From Acidobacteriota bacterium (lineage in GTDB: Bacteria > Acidobacteriota > Terriglobia > Acidiferrales > UBA7541), in contig PLZZ01000162.1 in NCBI GenBank assembly GCA_003153585.1, positions 2,574 to 10,274 of the forward strand: a stretch of 7,701 nt of DNA, in the 5' to 3' direction. This document shows, piece by piece, positions 1 to 6,351 of this stretch (within the stretch, counting starts at the first letter, position 1; every line of letters begins with the position of its first letter). The notes under the pieces were generated by a model that was given only the letters and a program-made list of their open reading frames with translations, was not told the origin of the DNA and did not search any database. The position numbers and the translations under genes are program-made.

Positions 1-2
1 GA

Positions 3-536
3 TCCTGCTGCCAAATATGGACTCTTACCATTGGCGAAAACGGCAAACCGGAGGAACCGCGCCGATTGCCCGCGGATAGCAATGGCACAGCCCGTTCGCC
101 GCAATTCTCGCCCGACGGCCGTTGGTTGGCATACTTCTCATGGGAATCCGGCCTCGCCCAGGTTTATGTAGTGCCGTCTTCCGGCTCTGGAGGCAAATGG
201 CAAATTTCCACCGATGGCGGCGTGGAACCGATTTGGTCGAAAACGGGCCATGAACTTTTTTACCTCGTTGCGGGCGGCGGTACGATGATCTCAGTGCCAT
301 ATACTGTGGACAAGGACTCCTTCCAGCCCGGCAAACCCGAGGTCCTCTTCACCGACAAGTTCGAAATGCGCGCGCCCCTCACATCCTATGATGTGACGCC
401 CGACGGCCAGCACTTCGTGATGTTCCAATTCGCCGGCGGCCGCTCCGCCCCGTCCTCCGCCCCCACCGTAGTCCTGAACTGGCTAGACGAAGTCCGCCGC
501 CAAGTCGCCGCCGGCCAATCCGACGCGGCTAAGTGA
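3..536 (+). CDS. C-terminal part of WD40/TolB-like beta-propeller protein (probably a Ser/Thr kinase sensor domain), 5' truncated
   Basis: The frame is open from the left edge (177 residues visible) to TGA at 534-536, so the start lies outside the window. Visible propeller (PD40) signatures are FSPDGRWLAY near residues 36-45, then GGKWQISTDGG followed by an EPIWSKTGHELFY blade, and YDVTPDGQHFVMF further on. The end, APTVVLNWLDEVRR, is the usual tail of acidobacterial proteins in which a PknB-like kinase domain and a membrane helix precede a TolB-like propeller. The kinase half is therefore inferred and not seen; a stand-alone TolB-like or peptidase-associated propeller is the alternative. The propeller would lie outside the cytoplasmic membrane and sense an unknown signal. 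The gene converges with the hydrolase gene, leaving 46 nt between stops. Confidence 0.82.
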   Translation, partial: SCCQIWTLTIGENGKPEEPRRLPADSNGTARSPQFSPDGRWLAYFSWESGLAQVYVVPSSGSGGKWQISTDGGVEPIWSKTGHELFYLVAGGGTMISVPYTVDKDSFQPGKPEVLFTDKFEMRAPLTSYDVTPDGQHFVMFQFAGGRSAPSSAPTVVLNWLDEVRRQVAAGQSDAAK

Positions 537-544
537 ACAGCAGA

Positions 545-564
545 GAGCAGCGATGACGCTGTTC
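545..564. terminator. Candidate hairpin between convergent genes
   Basis: GAGCAGCG and CGCTGTTC can pair around an ATGA loop (8 pairs including one G-U). The hairpin sits in the 46-nt gap between the two convergent stop codons, where a shared terminator would be expected. There is no T-tract on either side, so it is at best a weak or Rho-assisted terminator. A competing stem, TTCGC (562-566) with GCGAA (578-582), overlaps it. Confidence 0.3.
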
Positions 565-582
565 GCGGCCGGAGATAGCGAA

Positions 583-1293
583 TCACCGACGTGCTCCAGC
601 CTCACCTGAAGACCGAGTGGTAATCTCTTGCCGGGTCCACCTTGATGCGGTTCTCGCCAATTCCCGCATAATGTCGCCGTCGGTCTTGCCTGAACTTTTC
701 AGCACGTGAAAAGAGTGATCCGCCGTTTCAATCACGTGCAATGTCACTCGCGCTCCGAGCTCGGCACAAATGGGTCGCAAGAGCTTAAGATCGGCGAAAG
801 GGTCGCGGGTTCCCTGGAAGAAAAGCATCGGCAATCTGACATTGGGCAGGTGCTCCGCACGTTTCGTTCCCGGTTTATTCGGCGGGTGCAGAGGAAAGCC
901 GAAGAACACCAGCCCGCGGACTCCATCCAACGTATTTTGAGCGGCAGCGAGCGAAGTCATTCGTCCTCCGAGCGACTTCCCTCCCGCAAATAGCGGCAGG
1001 TCCGCAGCCGCTTCCGACGCAGCGTGAATTGCTGAAAGGATGGCAGCGGTAAGGACGGGTGGCCGATCGGGGATCTTCCGCCGCTCCTCCATGTAGGGAA
1101 ACTGGAATCGCAACGTCGCTACTCTCGCAGCCGCGAGTTCGCTCGCGAGTGATTCCATGAATGGATGCGTCATTCCGGCACCTGCGCCGTGCGCGAGCAC
1201 CAACAGAGATTCCGCATTCTGCGGACGCAGGAGAATCGCGGACACCTCACCCGCGTCTCGAAGGGCAAAACGAATGTTCTCGCTGATCGACAT
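583..1293 (-). CDS. KANL3/Tex30-type alpha/beta hydrolase (dienelactone-hydrolase-like)
   Basis: This encodes a 236-residue single-domain cytoplasmic alpha/beta hydrolase. Visible features are the oxyanion-side motif HGAGAG at residues 35-40, the nucleophile elbow GGKSLGGR with Ser107, the acid in QGTRDPF (Asp164) and the histidine in DHSF (His193). Order and spacing match the KANL3/Tex30 family, including the FGFPLHPP segment (about 131-138), and the length is normal. The substrate is unknown; members are annotated as putative hydrolases or esterases. There is no signal peptide or membrane helix. ATG at 1291-1293 was chosen because AGG lies 5 nt upstream; the open frame runs 25 codons further, but those codons lie in the tRNA gene and cannot be translated from a normal tRNA. 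The tRNA-Ser CCA end is 28 nt upstream on the same strand, suggesting co-transcription. Confidence 0.88.
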   Translation of the reverse strand: MSISENIRFALRDAGEVSAILLRPQNAESLLVLAHGAGAGMTHPFMESLASELAAARVATLRFQFPYMEERRKIPDRPPVLTAAILSAIHAASEAAADLPLFAGGKSLGGRMTSLAAAQNTLDGVRGLVFFGFPLHPPNKPGTKRAEHLPNVRLPMLFFQGTRDPFADLKLLRPICAELGARVTLHVIETADHSFHVLKSSGKTDGDIMRELARTASRWTRQEITTRSSGEAGARR

Positions 1294-1321
1294 TTTGACC
1301 TGAATGTGGGAATGAGAAGAG

Positions 1322-1411
<90 letters not shown>

Positions 1412-1417
1412 GTTTTT

Positions 1418-1446
1418 TATTGCGATTCAGGTTAGCACACTCACAA
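1418..1446 (-). promoter_or_regulatory. Weak candidate promoter for tRNA-Ser
   Basis: On the minus strand TTGTGA (1441-1446) and GCAATA (1418-1423) are separated by 17 nt. The -10 match is weak and would start transcription almost at the first tRNA base, so the true promoter may be elsewhere in the 168 nt between the pilZ stop and the tRNA. Confidence 0.2.
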
Positions 1447-1473
1447 TGCGTGCCGGAGATGGTTTTGTGTCGT

Positions 1474-1513
1474 GGGACGCGAACGGGCGCGACTCGGACA
1501 GTCGCGAAGTCCC
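1474..1513 (-). terminator. Strong nested hairpin downstream of the PilZ gene
   Basis: CGCGACT (1488-1494) pairs perfectly with AGTCGCG (1500-1506) over a 5-nt loop. An outer arm, GGGAC (1474-1478) with GTCCC (1509-1513), can extend it. It lies between the pilZ stop and the tRNA-Ser gene, both on the minus strand, where transcription should end. No U-tract follows on the minus strand, so function as an intrinsic terminator is uncertain. Another stem, CCAGCG (1534-1539) with CGCTGG (1551-1556), lies between it and the pilZ stop. Confidence 0.4.
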
Positions 1514-1579
1514 GTCACGGTAACCGTTTGCATCCAGCGAGCCATAGCCCCGCTGGCCAATTTGTGGCGCAAAGGTCCT

Positions 1580-1972
1580 TTAGACGGCTCTGCTCCAAAA
1601 GTCCGGAACAGGTTCCTGAAACCCGACGACTACCGCGGTTCGCTCCAGGTATTTCGACCGTTCGGCGACTACGTGGCATTCATGCTCTTTCTGGTTTACT
1701 TTGTTGATGAGCAAGAGGCGTTGGCCACACCTCACCGGAGTCGTGAGCGTAATCAGCCCGCCGCCGGCATTCACGCGGAGTGCCTCGGTTCCTTCGTGGA
1801 AAGGTTCGCTTTCCACTGTCCGTCCGTAGACCAGCACCGGAAGATATACCCACAGGCGGTCACTCCTTCGGCGTTCTGGAAGCCCGTCGCGGTCTTTGGA
1901 CACTACTCCGTCGTGAGCGCTCGCCGAAATCGGCTCTTCGCCTTCCTTCAAGAAGTTCCAAATCCCGCTCAC
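1580..1972 (-). CDS. PilZ-domain protein with degenerate c-di-GMP motif
   Basis: This encodes a 130-residue soluble protein. A flexible acidic N-terminus (about 1-30) is followed by a PilZ-like beta-barrel (about 34-126). The first PilZ motif is present as RRRSDR (34-39, giving R35xxxR39). The second, normally [D/N]xSxxG, appears as NAGGGL (68-73): Asn is kept, Ser is replaced by Gly70, and the final Gly is shifted. The ending EPVPDFW resembles the EPsPnFW end of many acidobacterial PilZ proteins. PilZ domains normally bind cyclic di-GMP and regulate motility or polysaccharide output; with this second motif, binding is doubtful and the protein may act by protein contacts. The start is GTG at 1970-1972, supported by GAGG (1979-1982) 6 nt upstream. 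The gene is divergent from the Ser/Thr kinase gene, with 194 nt between starts. Confidence 0.8.
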   Translation of the reverse strand: MSGIWNFLKEGEEPISASAHDGVVSKDRDGLPERRRSDRLWVYLPVLVYGRTVESEPFHEGTEALRVNAGGGLITLTTPVRCGQRLLLINKVNQKEHECHVVAERSKYLERTAVVVGFQEPVPDFWSRAV

Positions 1973-2008
1973 GTATTACCTCGCTCCCAAAGCTTCGTAT
2001 TTCATTCG

Positions 2009-2014
2009 ATTGTA
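2009..2014 (-). promoter_or_regulatory. Candidate -10 element for the PilZ gene
   Basis: On the minus strand TACAAT matches the sigma70 -10 consensus at 5 of 6 positions and would give a leader of about 30 nt before the GTG start. No recognisable -35 hexamer lies at the right distance, so a weak or activator-dependent promoter is likely. Confidence 0.3.
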
Positions 2015-2097
2015 ACCCAAGCGCCGAGTAAAGGGACCGTCGCGTCTTATGGAATGGGCGCATGGGAGATAAGTGCCACACTAAATCTCGCTAATAG

Positions 2098-2126
2098 TTG
2101 CAGACAAGACCCCATTGCCGGATAAT
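2098..2126 (+). promoter_or_regulatory. Candidate sigma70-type promoter of the Ser/Thr kinase gene
   Basis: TTGCAG (2098-2103) is followed after exactly 17 nt by GATAAT (2121-2126), a 5-of-6 match to the -10 consensus. Transcription would start near 2133 and leave about 34 nt before ATG at 2167. This placement argues against the upstream in-frame TTG at 2098 as a translation start. Confidence 0.45.
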
Positions 2127-2166
2127 CGCAGAATCGGAGCGCTTTCCGCCCGTCCATTCATTTCTT

Positions 2167-4911
2167 ATGATGAATTGTCCGCACTGCAGCACGGCAAACC
2201 CGGACTTCGCAACATCCTGCAAGGAGTGCAGCACCCCTCTTCTCTCCACGTCGGGAGATATGGATTCAGAAACGGTTCAGATGGTCGATCCTGCTGCCAT
2301 CACTCTCGGCAGCGATTTTGGAACGCGCTACCGCATTGAATCGCTCCTAGGCCAAGGCGGCATGGGGCGAGTCTATAAAGCCTACGACAAAGAACTCGAT
2401 CGCACCGTTGCCATTAAGGTTGTTCGCGAGGGAGCGATCGGGCAAGCCGACGCTTTGAAACGATTCAAGCAGGAGTTAGTACTCGCCAGTAAAATTTCGC
2501 ATAAAAATATTCTGCGCATTCACGATATGGGCGAAGTGGGCGGAGTGCGGTTCATCTCCATGGCCTACATCCAGGGAAAGGACCTCCAGCACATCATCCG
2601 GGAAAATCCGAAGATGCCGCTCGAGCGCGTTTTGAAATTTTCGCAACAGATTGCGGAAGCGCTGGCGGCGGCGCACGCGGAAGGGGTCGTACACCGGGAT
2701 CTGAAGCCGCAAAATCTTCTGATCGGAAATGACGATCAAGTTTTCGTTTGTGACTTTGGCTTGGCAAAATCTTTTGAAGATAGCGCGATTGGCATGACCC
2801 GGACCGGAGCTTTTCTAGGCACTCCGCGTTACATGTCGCCTGAGCAAGTGGAAGGCAAGCCCGCGGATCAGCGCGCCGACCTGTACGCCTTTGGATTGAT
2901 CCTCTACGAAATGGTGACCGGGGATGTCCCCTTCACGGGCGAATCCACGCTGAAGGTGATGTATCAGAGGATCCAGGAAAAACCCAAGAGCCCGAAGCTG
3001 ATCAACGCGGACCTGCCGAATTGGCTCGTTCGCATCATTATGCGTTGCCTGGAAAAGGATGTTGCGGATCGTTATCAAAGCGCTTACGAAATTCTAGCGG
3101 ACCTGCAAGGCGCCAAGACATCGTCGAGTAGCGGCGTTTCGCGCAGCGGCTCCAGTATACAGATCCAGCTCCCGGAGTTCGCCGCACGCCGCTGGGTATG
3201 GTTTGCCGCCGGCGGTGTCCTGCTGATTGCTCTGGCGTTTGCGATTCCGCCCGTGCGCCACCTGATCCTCCCTGGCGGCAGCGGATCCTCGAGTGTCTCC
3301 GGTGTCCCGCCCCTCGCAAGCGGCCGAATTATTGCTGTGCTTCCGCTCCAAGTGCTCGGCGACCCGTCGCAACTCGGCTACTTGGCTCAGGGCATCGAGG
3401 AAGCGCTTTCGGCAAAATTATTTCAACTGACTGAAGTCCATGTCACTACCGGTGAAGCCGTTGCGAAAGTTGATCAGAAGCAGCCCCTTGAGAAGGTCGC
3501 TAGACAGCTTGGAGTGAACCTCCTCGTTCAGGGAACAGTTCAAGGGCAAGGTGATAAAATTCGCGTCGTCCTGAGTTTGCAGGATGCCGCTGCAGGCAAG
3601 CGCCGCTGGACGCATGAATTCGATGGCGTCACTGGGGACCTCTTCGCGCTTGAAGATCAGATTTACAATCAATTGGTTTCGGCGCTCACGATCACTCCGA
3701 CGAATGAGGAGCTTGCCAAATCAGTGGCGCGCCCCACGGATAACGTCGCGGCATATGACTTTTACCTTCGTGGGCGCAATTCCCTGCGCGGAAACGATGC
3801 TAAGAGTATTCAGGCAGCCCTCGACTTCTACGATCAGGCATTGAAAGAAGACCCAAAGTTTGCGCTTGCATACACTGGGGTGGCCCAAGCCAGCTTGCGG
3901 ATGTATACAATCAAGAAGGACGCCTTTTGGACCCAAAAGGCACTGGCCGCGTCGCAACAAGCTCAACAGCTCAACGATAAACTTCCGGAAGTGCACTGGA
4001 TGCTCGGGGCCGTTTATCGTGCCACCGGCAAGTATCCGGAAGCAATTGCTGAGCTGAATCGGGCTCAAGCTTTGGCGCCCAATTCAGATGACGTCTATCG
4101 GCGTTTGGGCAACGTTTATTTGGCTAGCGGCAACGCACCCCGCGCGATAGAGGCCTATCAAAAGGCAATCGACCTTAATCCCTACTACTGGATCAACCAA
4201 AATTCTCTCGGCGACGCCTACTATGAAGTCGGAGAATACGATAAAGCCCTACAGGCGTTCAAACAAGTTAGCGTGCTGGAACCGGACGTCAATGCCGGAT
4301 TCGAAAATGCCGGGGGCGTGCTGGTTCAGGAAGGCAAATACAGCGATTCGATTCCGTACTTGGAGAAGGCTATTCAGATTGAACCTGATTCTGGCGCCTA
4401 CTCGAACATTGGTACGGCCTATTTTTTCCTAAAGCGATTTGGCGAGGCCTCTCAGGCATTCGAGAAGGCTGTAGCGCTCAATCCAAATGACACCGTCACG
4501 GTCGTAAATTTGGGTGACGCTTATCGCGGATCGGGACAAACGGACAAGGCTAAGGATGCGTATCAGCGCGCGATCTCCCTTGGTTACAAGGAATTGCAGA
4601 CGAATCCACAAGATGCAACAGTCATGGCGGAGATTGCATTAACGTACGCCAAAATTGGGAACCCTCAAGAAGCAGAAACCTTTATCCGGCGCGCTCGGGC
4701 GCAAGACAAGAAAAACGTCAACATCGTCTACAGGGAAGCCCAGATCAATGCCCTAACCGGAAAGTCGAGTCAGGCGCTCGCGCTCCTTGAAGATGCTCTC
4801 CAGGACCACTACTCCGCCGAAAACGCAGCGGTTGATCCAGATCTGGATAATCTCCGCAACAACCCGCAGTTCGACAACTTGATTAAGAAATACTCAAATA
4901 AGAAGCCATAG
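2167..4911 (+). CDS. Membrane Ser/Thr protein kinase: zinc ribbon, PknB-like kinase, TM, TolB-N-like domain, TPR repeats
   Basis: This 914-residue protein starts with a zinc ribbon (C4/C7 and C18/C21). A complete Hanks-type kinase domain follows (about 55-315): glycine loop LGQGGMGRVY (61-70), VAIK lysine K84, helix-C glutamate probably E103, HRDLKPQN (176-183, catalytic D178), DFG (196-198) and SPEQ (224-227). T211, T213 and T219 in the activation segment are plausible phosphosites. One transmembrane helix (about 342-362) separates the cytoplasmic kinase from an outer part. That part has a TolB-N/CsgG-like domain (about 386-510, IIAVLPLQVLGD onward), as in COG5616 proteins, and many TPR units (about 527-885). 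It is likely a receptor kinase relaying periplasmic protein interactions to cytoplasmic targets. All catalytic residues are intact. The start MMNCPHC was preferred because the zinc ribbon usually begins there; there is no clear Shine-Dalgarno, and ATG at 2170 or TTG at 2098 are alternatives. Confidence 0.93.
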   Translation: MMNCPHCSTANPDFATSCKECSTPLLSTSGDMDSETVQMVDPAAITLGSDFGTRYRIESLLGQGGMGRVYKAYDKELDRTVAIKVVREGAIGQADALKRFKQELVLASKISHKNILRIHDMGEVGGVRFISMAYIQGKDLQHIIRENPKMPLERVLKFSQQIAEALAAAHAEGVVHRDLKPQNLLIGNDDQVFVCDFGLAKSFEDSAIGMTRTGAFLGTPRYMSPEQVEGKPADQRADLYAFGLILYEMVTGDVPFTGESTLKVMYQRIQEKPKSPKLINADLPNWLVRIIMRCLEKDVADRYQSAYEILADLQGAKTSSSSGVSRSGSSIQIQLPEFAARRWVWFAAGGVLLIALAFAIPPVRHLILPGGSGSSSVSGVPPLASGRIIAVLPLQVLGDPSQLGYLAQGIEEALSAKLFQLTEVHVTTGEAVAKVDQKQPLEKVARQLGVNLLVQGTVQGQGDKIRVVLSLQDAAAGKRRWTHEFDGVTGDLFALEDQIYNQLVSALTITPTNEELAKSVARPTDNVAAYDFYLRGRNSLRGNDAKSIQAALDFYDQALKEDPKFALAYTGVAQASLRMYTIKKDAFWTQKALAASQQAQQLNDKLPEVHWMLGAVYRATGKYPEAIAELNRAQALAPNSDDVYRRLGNVYLASGNAPRAIEAYQKAIDLNPYYWINQNSLGDAYYEVGEYDKALQAFKQVSVLEPDVNAGFENAGGVLVQEGKYSDSIPYLEKAIQIEPDSGAYSNIGTAYFFLKRFGEASQAFEKAVALNPNDTVTVVNLGDAYRGSGQTDKAKDAYQRAISLGYKELQTNPQDATVMAEIALTYAKIGNPQEAETFIRRARAQDKKNVNIVYREAQINALTGKSSQALALLEDALQDHYSAENAAVDPDLDNLRNNPQFDNLIKKYSNKKP

Positions 4912-4933
4912 CTAGTGACAAGAGGTAGCTTTT
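4910..4933 (+). terminator. Weak candidate terminator of the kinase gene
   Basis: AGCTA (4910-4914, overlapping the stop codon) can pair with TAGCT (4926-4930) over an 11-nt loop and is followed by TTT. The stem is short and AT-rich, so this is only a weak intrinsic terminator candidate. A second small stem, AGCTT (5076-5080) with AAGCT (5087-5091), sits nearer the converging PEP-CTERM gene. Nothing else is evident in 4934-5105. Confidence 0.25.
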
Positions 4934-5105
4934 GCTTACGAATCGCGGCGCAAGGAGAGGCCCTTCCGGAATTGATACCGTTCATAAACAGCAAGCGGGG
5001 AGTCTTTCTGGGCGGGCCAATCCAGGGGTAAACGGCCGGGTCAAAGAAACCTAGCCGATTCGAAGCGGGCGGGCAAGCTTTAGTTTAAGCTGGCGGCCAA
5101 TTCTT

Positions 5106-5654
5106 TCATCCTGCTCGGCTGGCCTTGATCGCTTTCCGATTCTTCCAGCAATAAAATCCAGCGACCGATAATCCCAAAGCGAGCAGGAGCAGCCCGTTAG
5201 GCTCTGGCGAGATCACTACTAGTCCAACAGCCTCGTTCGTCGTCAGCCCGCTGCACGATGCTGTCGGACTGCACATAACCGACAAGATGAGGTTGTCGTC
5301 CTTTACTCCTTCTGAACACATTCCAGCAAAGGAGGGATTTTCCACGGCCACCAGCGCACAAGAATAGAGGGTGTTCGGCAGCGTGGGGACGATTTCGACG
5401 AAGAGTGCATCGAGAGTTGCGGTACCGATATAGTCGAAATTCGCCACAAAGCTACTACCAACCGGCGTGATAATCAACGGATCTGCGAACGAGTTCGTTG
5501 TAAAGCAGGTATCGGTTACGCAGTCTGCGTCCTTGGGCGCGGTTATCAACACTGTAGGATCACCAACACCGCTGCCGTCCGCCCAAGCCATGCCAGCGGA
5601 CACAGCTGCAAAAGCGACCAGAACCGCAAAACGCACCGCACCTTTAAACGTCAT
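5106..5654 (-). CDS. Small secreted PEP-CTERM protein (exosortase substrate)
   Basis: This 182-residue protein has a Sec signal peptide (basic start MTFK, hydrophobic 9-24, probable cleavage after AWA at 23-25). A secreted domain of about 120 residues is Thr/Ser/Asp-rich with six cysteines (45, 50, 99, 113, 128, 134) that could form three disulfides. The C-terminus carries a sorting signal: PEP at 150-152, a hydrophobic stretch about 154-170, and basic KNRKAIK. PEP-CTERM signals are recognised and cleaved by exosortases, giving surface or matrix proteins of exopolysaccharide producers. I do not recognise the middle domain. The start is well supported: GGGGAGG lies 6 nt before ATG (5652-5654). 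The gene converges with the kinase gene and is divergent from the polysaccharide export operon. A sigma54-like promoter lies about 26 nt upstream of the start by predicted transcription start. No exosortase gene is in the window. Confidence 0.88.
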   Translation of the reverse strand: MTFKGAVRFAVLVAFAAVSAGMAWADGSGVGDPTVLITAPKDADCVTDTCFTTNSFADPLIITPVGSSFVANFDYIGTATLDALFVEIVPTLPNTLYSCALVAVENPSFAGMCSEGVKDDNLILSVMCSPTASCSGLTTNEAVGLVVISPEPNGLLLLALGLSVAGFYCWKNRKAIKASRAG

Positions 5655-5690
5655 TCGAATCCTCCCCTAATAATTTCCTGCCGGTCCTAT

Positions 5691-5706
5691 TGCACATCCG
5701 GTGCCA
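5691..5706 (-). promoter_or_regulatory. Sigma54 (RpoN) -24/-12 promoter of the PEP-CTERM gene
   Basis: The minus strand reads TGGCACCGGATGTGCA, preceded by T. Against the RpoN consensus YTGGCAC-G-N4-TTGCA, the GG and GC dinucleotides have the required 10-nt spacing, and the only differences are C for G after the -24 block and G for the first T of the -12 block. Transcription should start near 5680, giving a leader of about 26 nt that contains the strong ribosome binding site and no upstream ATG. RpoN promoters need an enhancer-binding activator; see the dyad at 5787-5804. Confidence 0.72.
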
Positions 5707-5786
5707 AATCGAGCTCGGATATCAACTCCGTAGGTCCTTTGTTTTCTTCGCGGATATAAACGCTCTCCGGAGGCATAAATTGATTG

Positions 5787-5804
5787 TATGCAAACATTTG
5801 CGTA
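5787..5804. promoter_or_regulatory. 18-bp dyad, candidate activator (enhancer) site for the sigma54 promoter
   Basis: TATGCAAA-CA-TTTGCGTA is an inverted repeat with 7 of 8 arm positions matching. Its centre is about 115 bp upstream of the predicted RpoN start, within the range typical of bacterial enhancer-binding protein sites. A second imperfect dyad, GCATA (5773-5777) with TATGC (5787-5791), overlaps its left arm. Activator identity is unknown. Confidence 0.4.
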
Positions 5805-5825
5805 TTACCGGAAACCATTAGCCCG

Positions 5826-5853
5826 AACGCGGCCGCTACTTGCGGACTGCGTT
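5826..5853. repeat. GC-rich stem-loop in the regulatory region
   Basis: AACGC (5826-5830) pairs with GCGTT (5849-5853), and inside it CCGC (5833-5836) pairs with GCGG (5842-5845) around TACTT, with a small asymmetric internal loop (2 and 3 nt). It lies about 146-173 bp upstream of the predicted RpoN start. It may be a DNA-binding dyad or a structured RNA segment; no T-tract follows. Confidence 0.35.
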
Positions 5854-6165
5854 AGAAATCGGATCTCTTATTCAGTGACGGATTAGGGGAACCGCGTCGC
5901 CACCACGTCACGTCAATCCAACACCTATATACATAACCAATCGTTCCTCTCTAGTGCAGCCGGACTTGGAACCGAGCCCCCTCTGATGGGAACTTCCACA
6001 CTAAGAAAGAGGAATTTTCTCCATCCTCTGCTCCCTGCATGGAGCACGATTCCCCGGTTGAGTTATTCACGCGGGCTCGGAGTCATATCTCGTGCTTTGT
6101 GGATGTCGCAGGTTGGATCCCCCTTTCATGCCGCTAAGGAAGTATGGAGCAATCACTCGCAGTGC

Positions 6166-6192
6166 TTGACATGCAGCTGTGCATGGGATAAC
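6166..6192 (+). promoter_or_regulatory. Candidate sigma70 promoter of the polysaccharide export operon with internal dyad operator
   Basis: A perfect TTGACA (6166-6171) is followed after 15 nt by GATAAC (6187-6192, 4 of 6 matches). The spacer is shorter than the optimal 17 nt, suggesting weak or regulated activity. The spacer carries an inverted repeat, CATGCA-N4-TGCATG (6170-6185), a likely place for a regulator to bind between the -35 and -10. Transcription from here would give a leader of roughly 290 nt before the export gene. Confidence 0.4.
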
Positions 6193-6245
6193 ACTCACCC
6201 GGAATCATTTGCGGGCACGGCATCGAACACCAACATTGCGATCTA

Positions 6246-6351
6246 AGCCCCGTAGGGAGGGGAGTCATGCCCGCGAAACAAGCGCGACAGCGGCCCATGC
6301 AGAGGAAAGAATGCCGCCAGCCCAGATTGTAGCGGCAGACTTTACGGGGTT
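6246..6351 (+). promoter_or_regulatory. Structured 5' leader domain upstream of the export gene (candidate cis-regulatory RNA)
   Basis: AGCCCCGTA (6246-6254) can pair with TACGGGGTT (6343-6351) over 9 positions with one G-U, closing a domain of about 106 nt. Inside it TGCCGC (6312-6317) pairs perfectly with GCGGCA (6332-6337). The domain encloses a short ORF with a strong ribosome binding site. I do not recognise a known riboswitch class. The pairings are by eye and could be chance in GC-rich DNA. Confidence 0.3.
6267..6332 (+). CDS. Possible 21-residue basic leader peptide
   Basis: ATG at 6267 is preceded by GGAGG (6256-6260) at 6 nt, the best-looking ribosome binding site on the + strand of this region. 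The frame runs 21 codons to TAG at 6330-6332. The peptide begins MPAKQARQRP and is rich in Arg, Lys and Gln with one Cys; it has no hydrophobic stretch. Its stop codon touches the 3' arm of the stem at 6312-6337, so translation would affect folding of the leader. It ends about 157 nt before the export gene. It could be a regulatory leader ORF or a chance short frame. Confidence 0.3.
   Translation: MPAKQARQRPMQRKECRQPRL

Noticed and set aside
1..13. 13-base word shared with 2287-2299
   Set aside because: The copies are in different codon phases of two unrelated proteins and the match ends abruptly; most likely chance.
1472..2125. Long open frame of 217 codons on the + strand
   Set aside because: It lies antisense to the PilZ gene, has no ribosome binding site and shows no recognisable protein features; PilZ on the other strand has clear family motifs.
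2098..2166. Upstream TTG start for the Ser/Thr kinase
   Set aside because: No ribosome binding site, and the TTG falls in the -35 element of the best promoter; the zinc ribbon normally starts the protein.
6039..6137. 32-codon frame starting at ATG 6039
   Set aside because: No ribosome binding site; the ATG lies in a hairpin (6029-6046) and the peptide has no recognisable feature.
5986..6246. 86-codon open frame on the + strand
   Set aside because: No ribosome binding site, composition rich in Ser/Trp/His/Arg with no domain signature, and it crosses the candidate promoter at 6166-6192.
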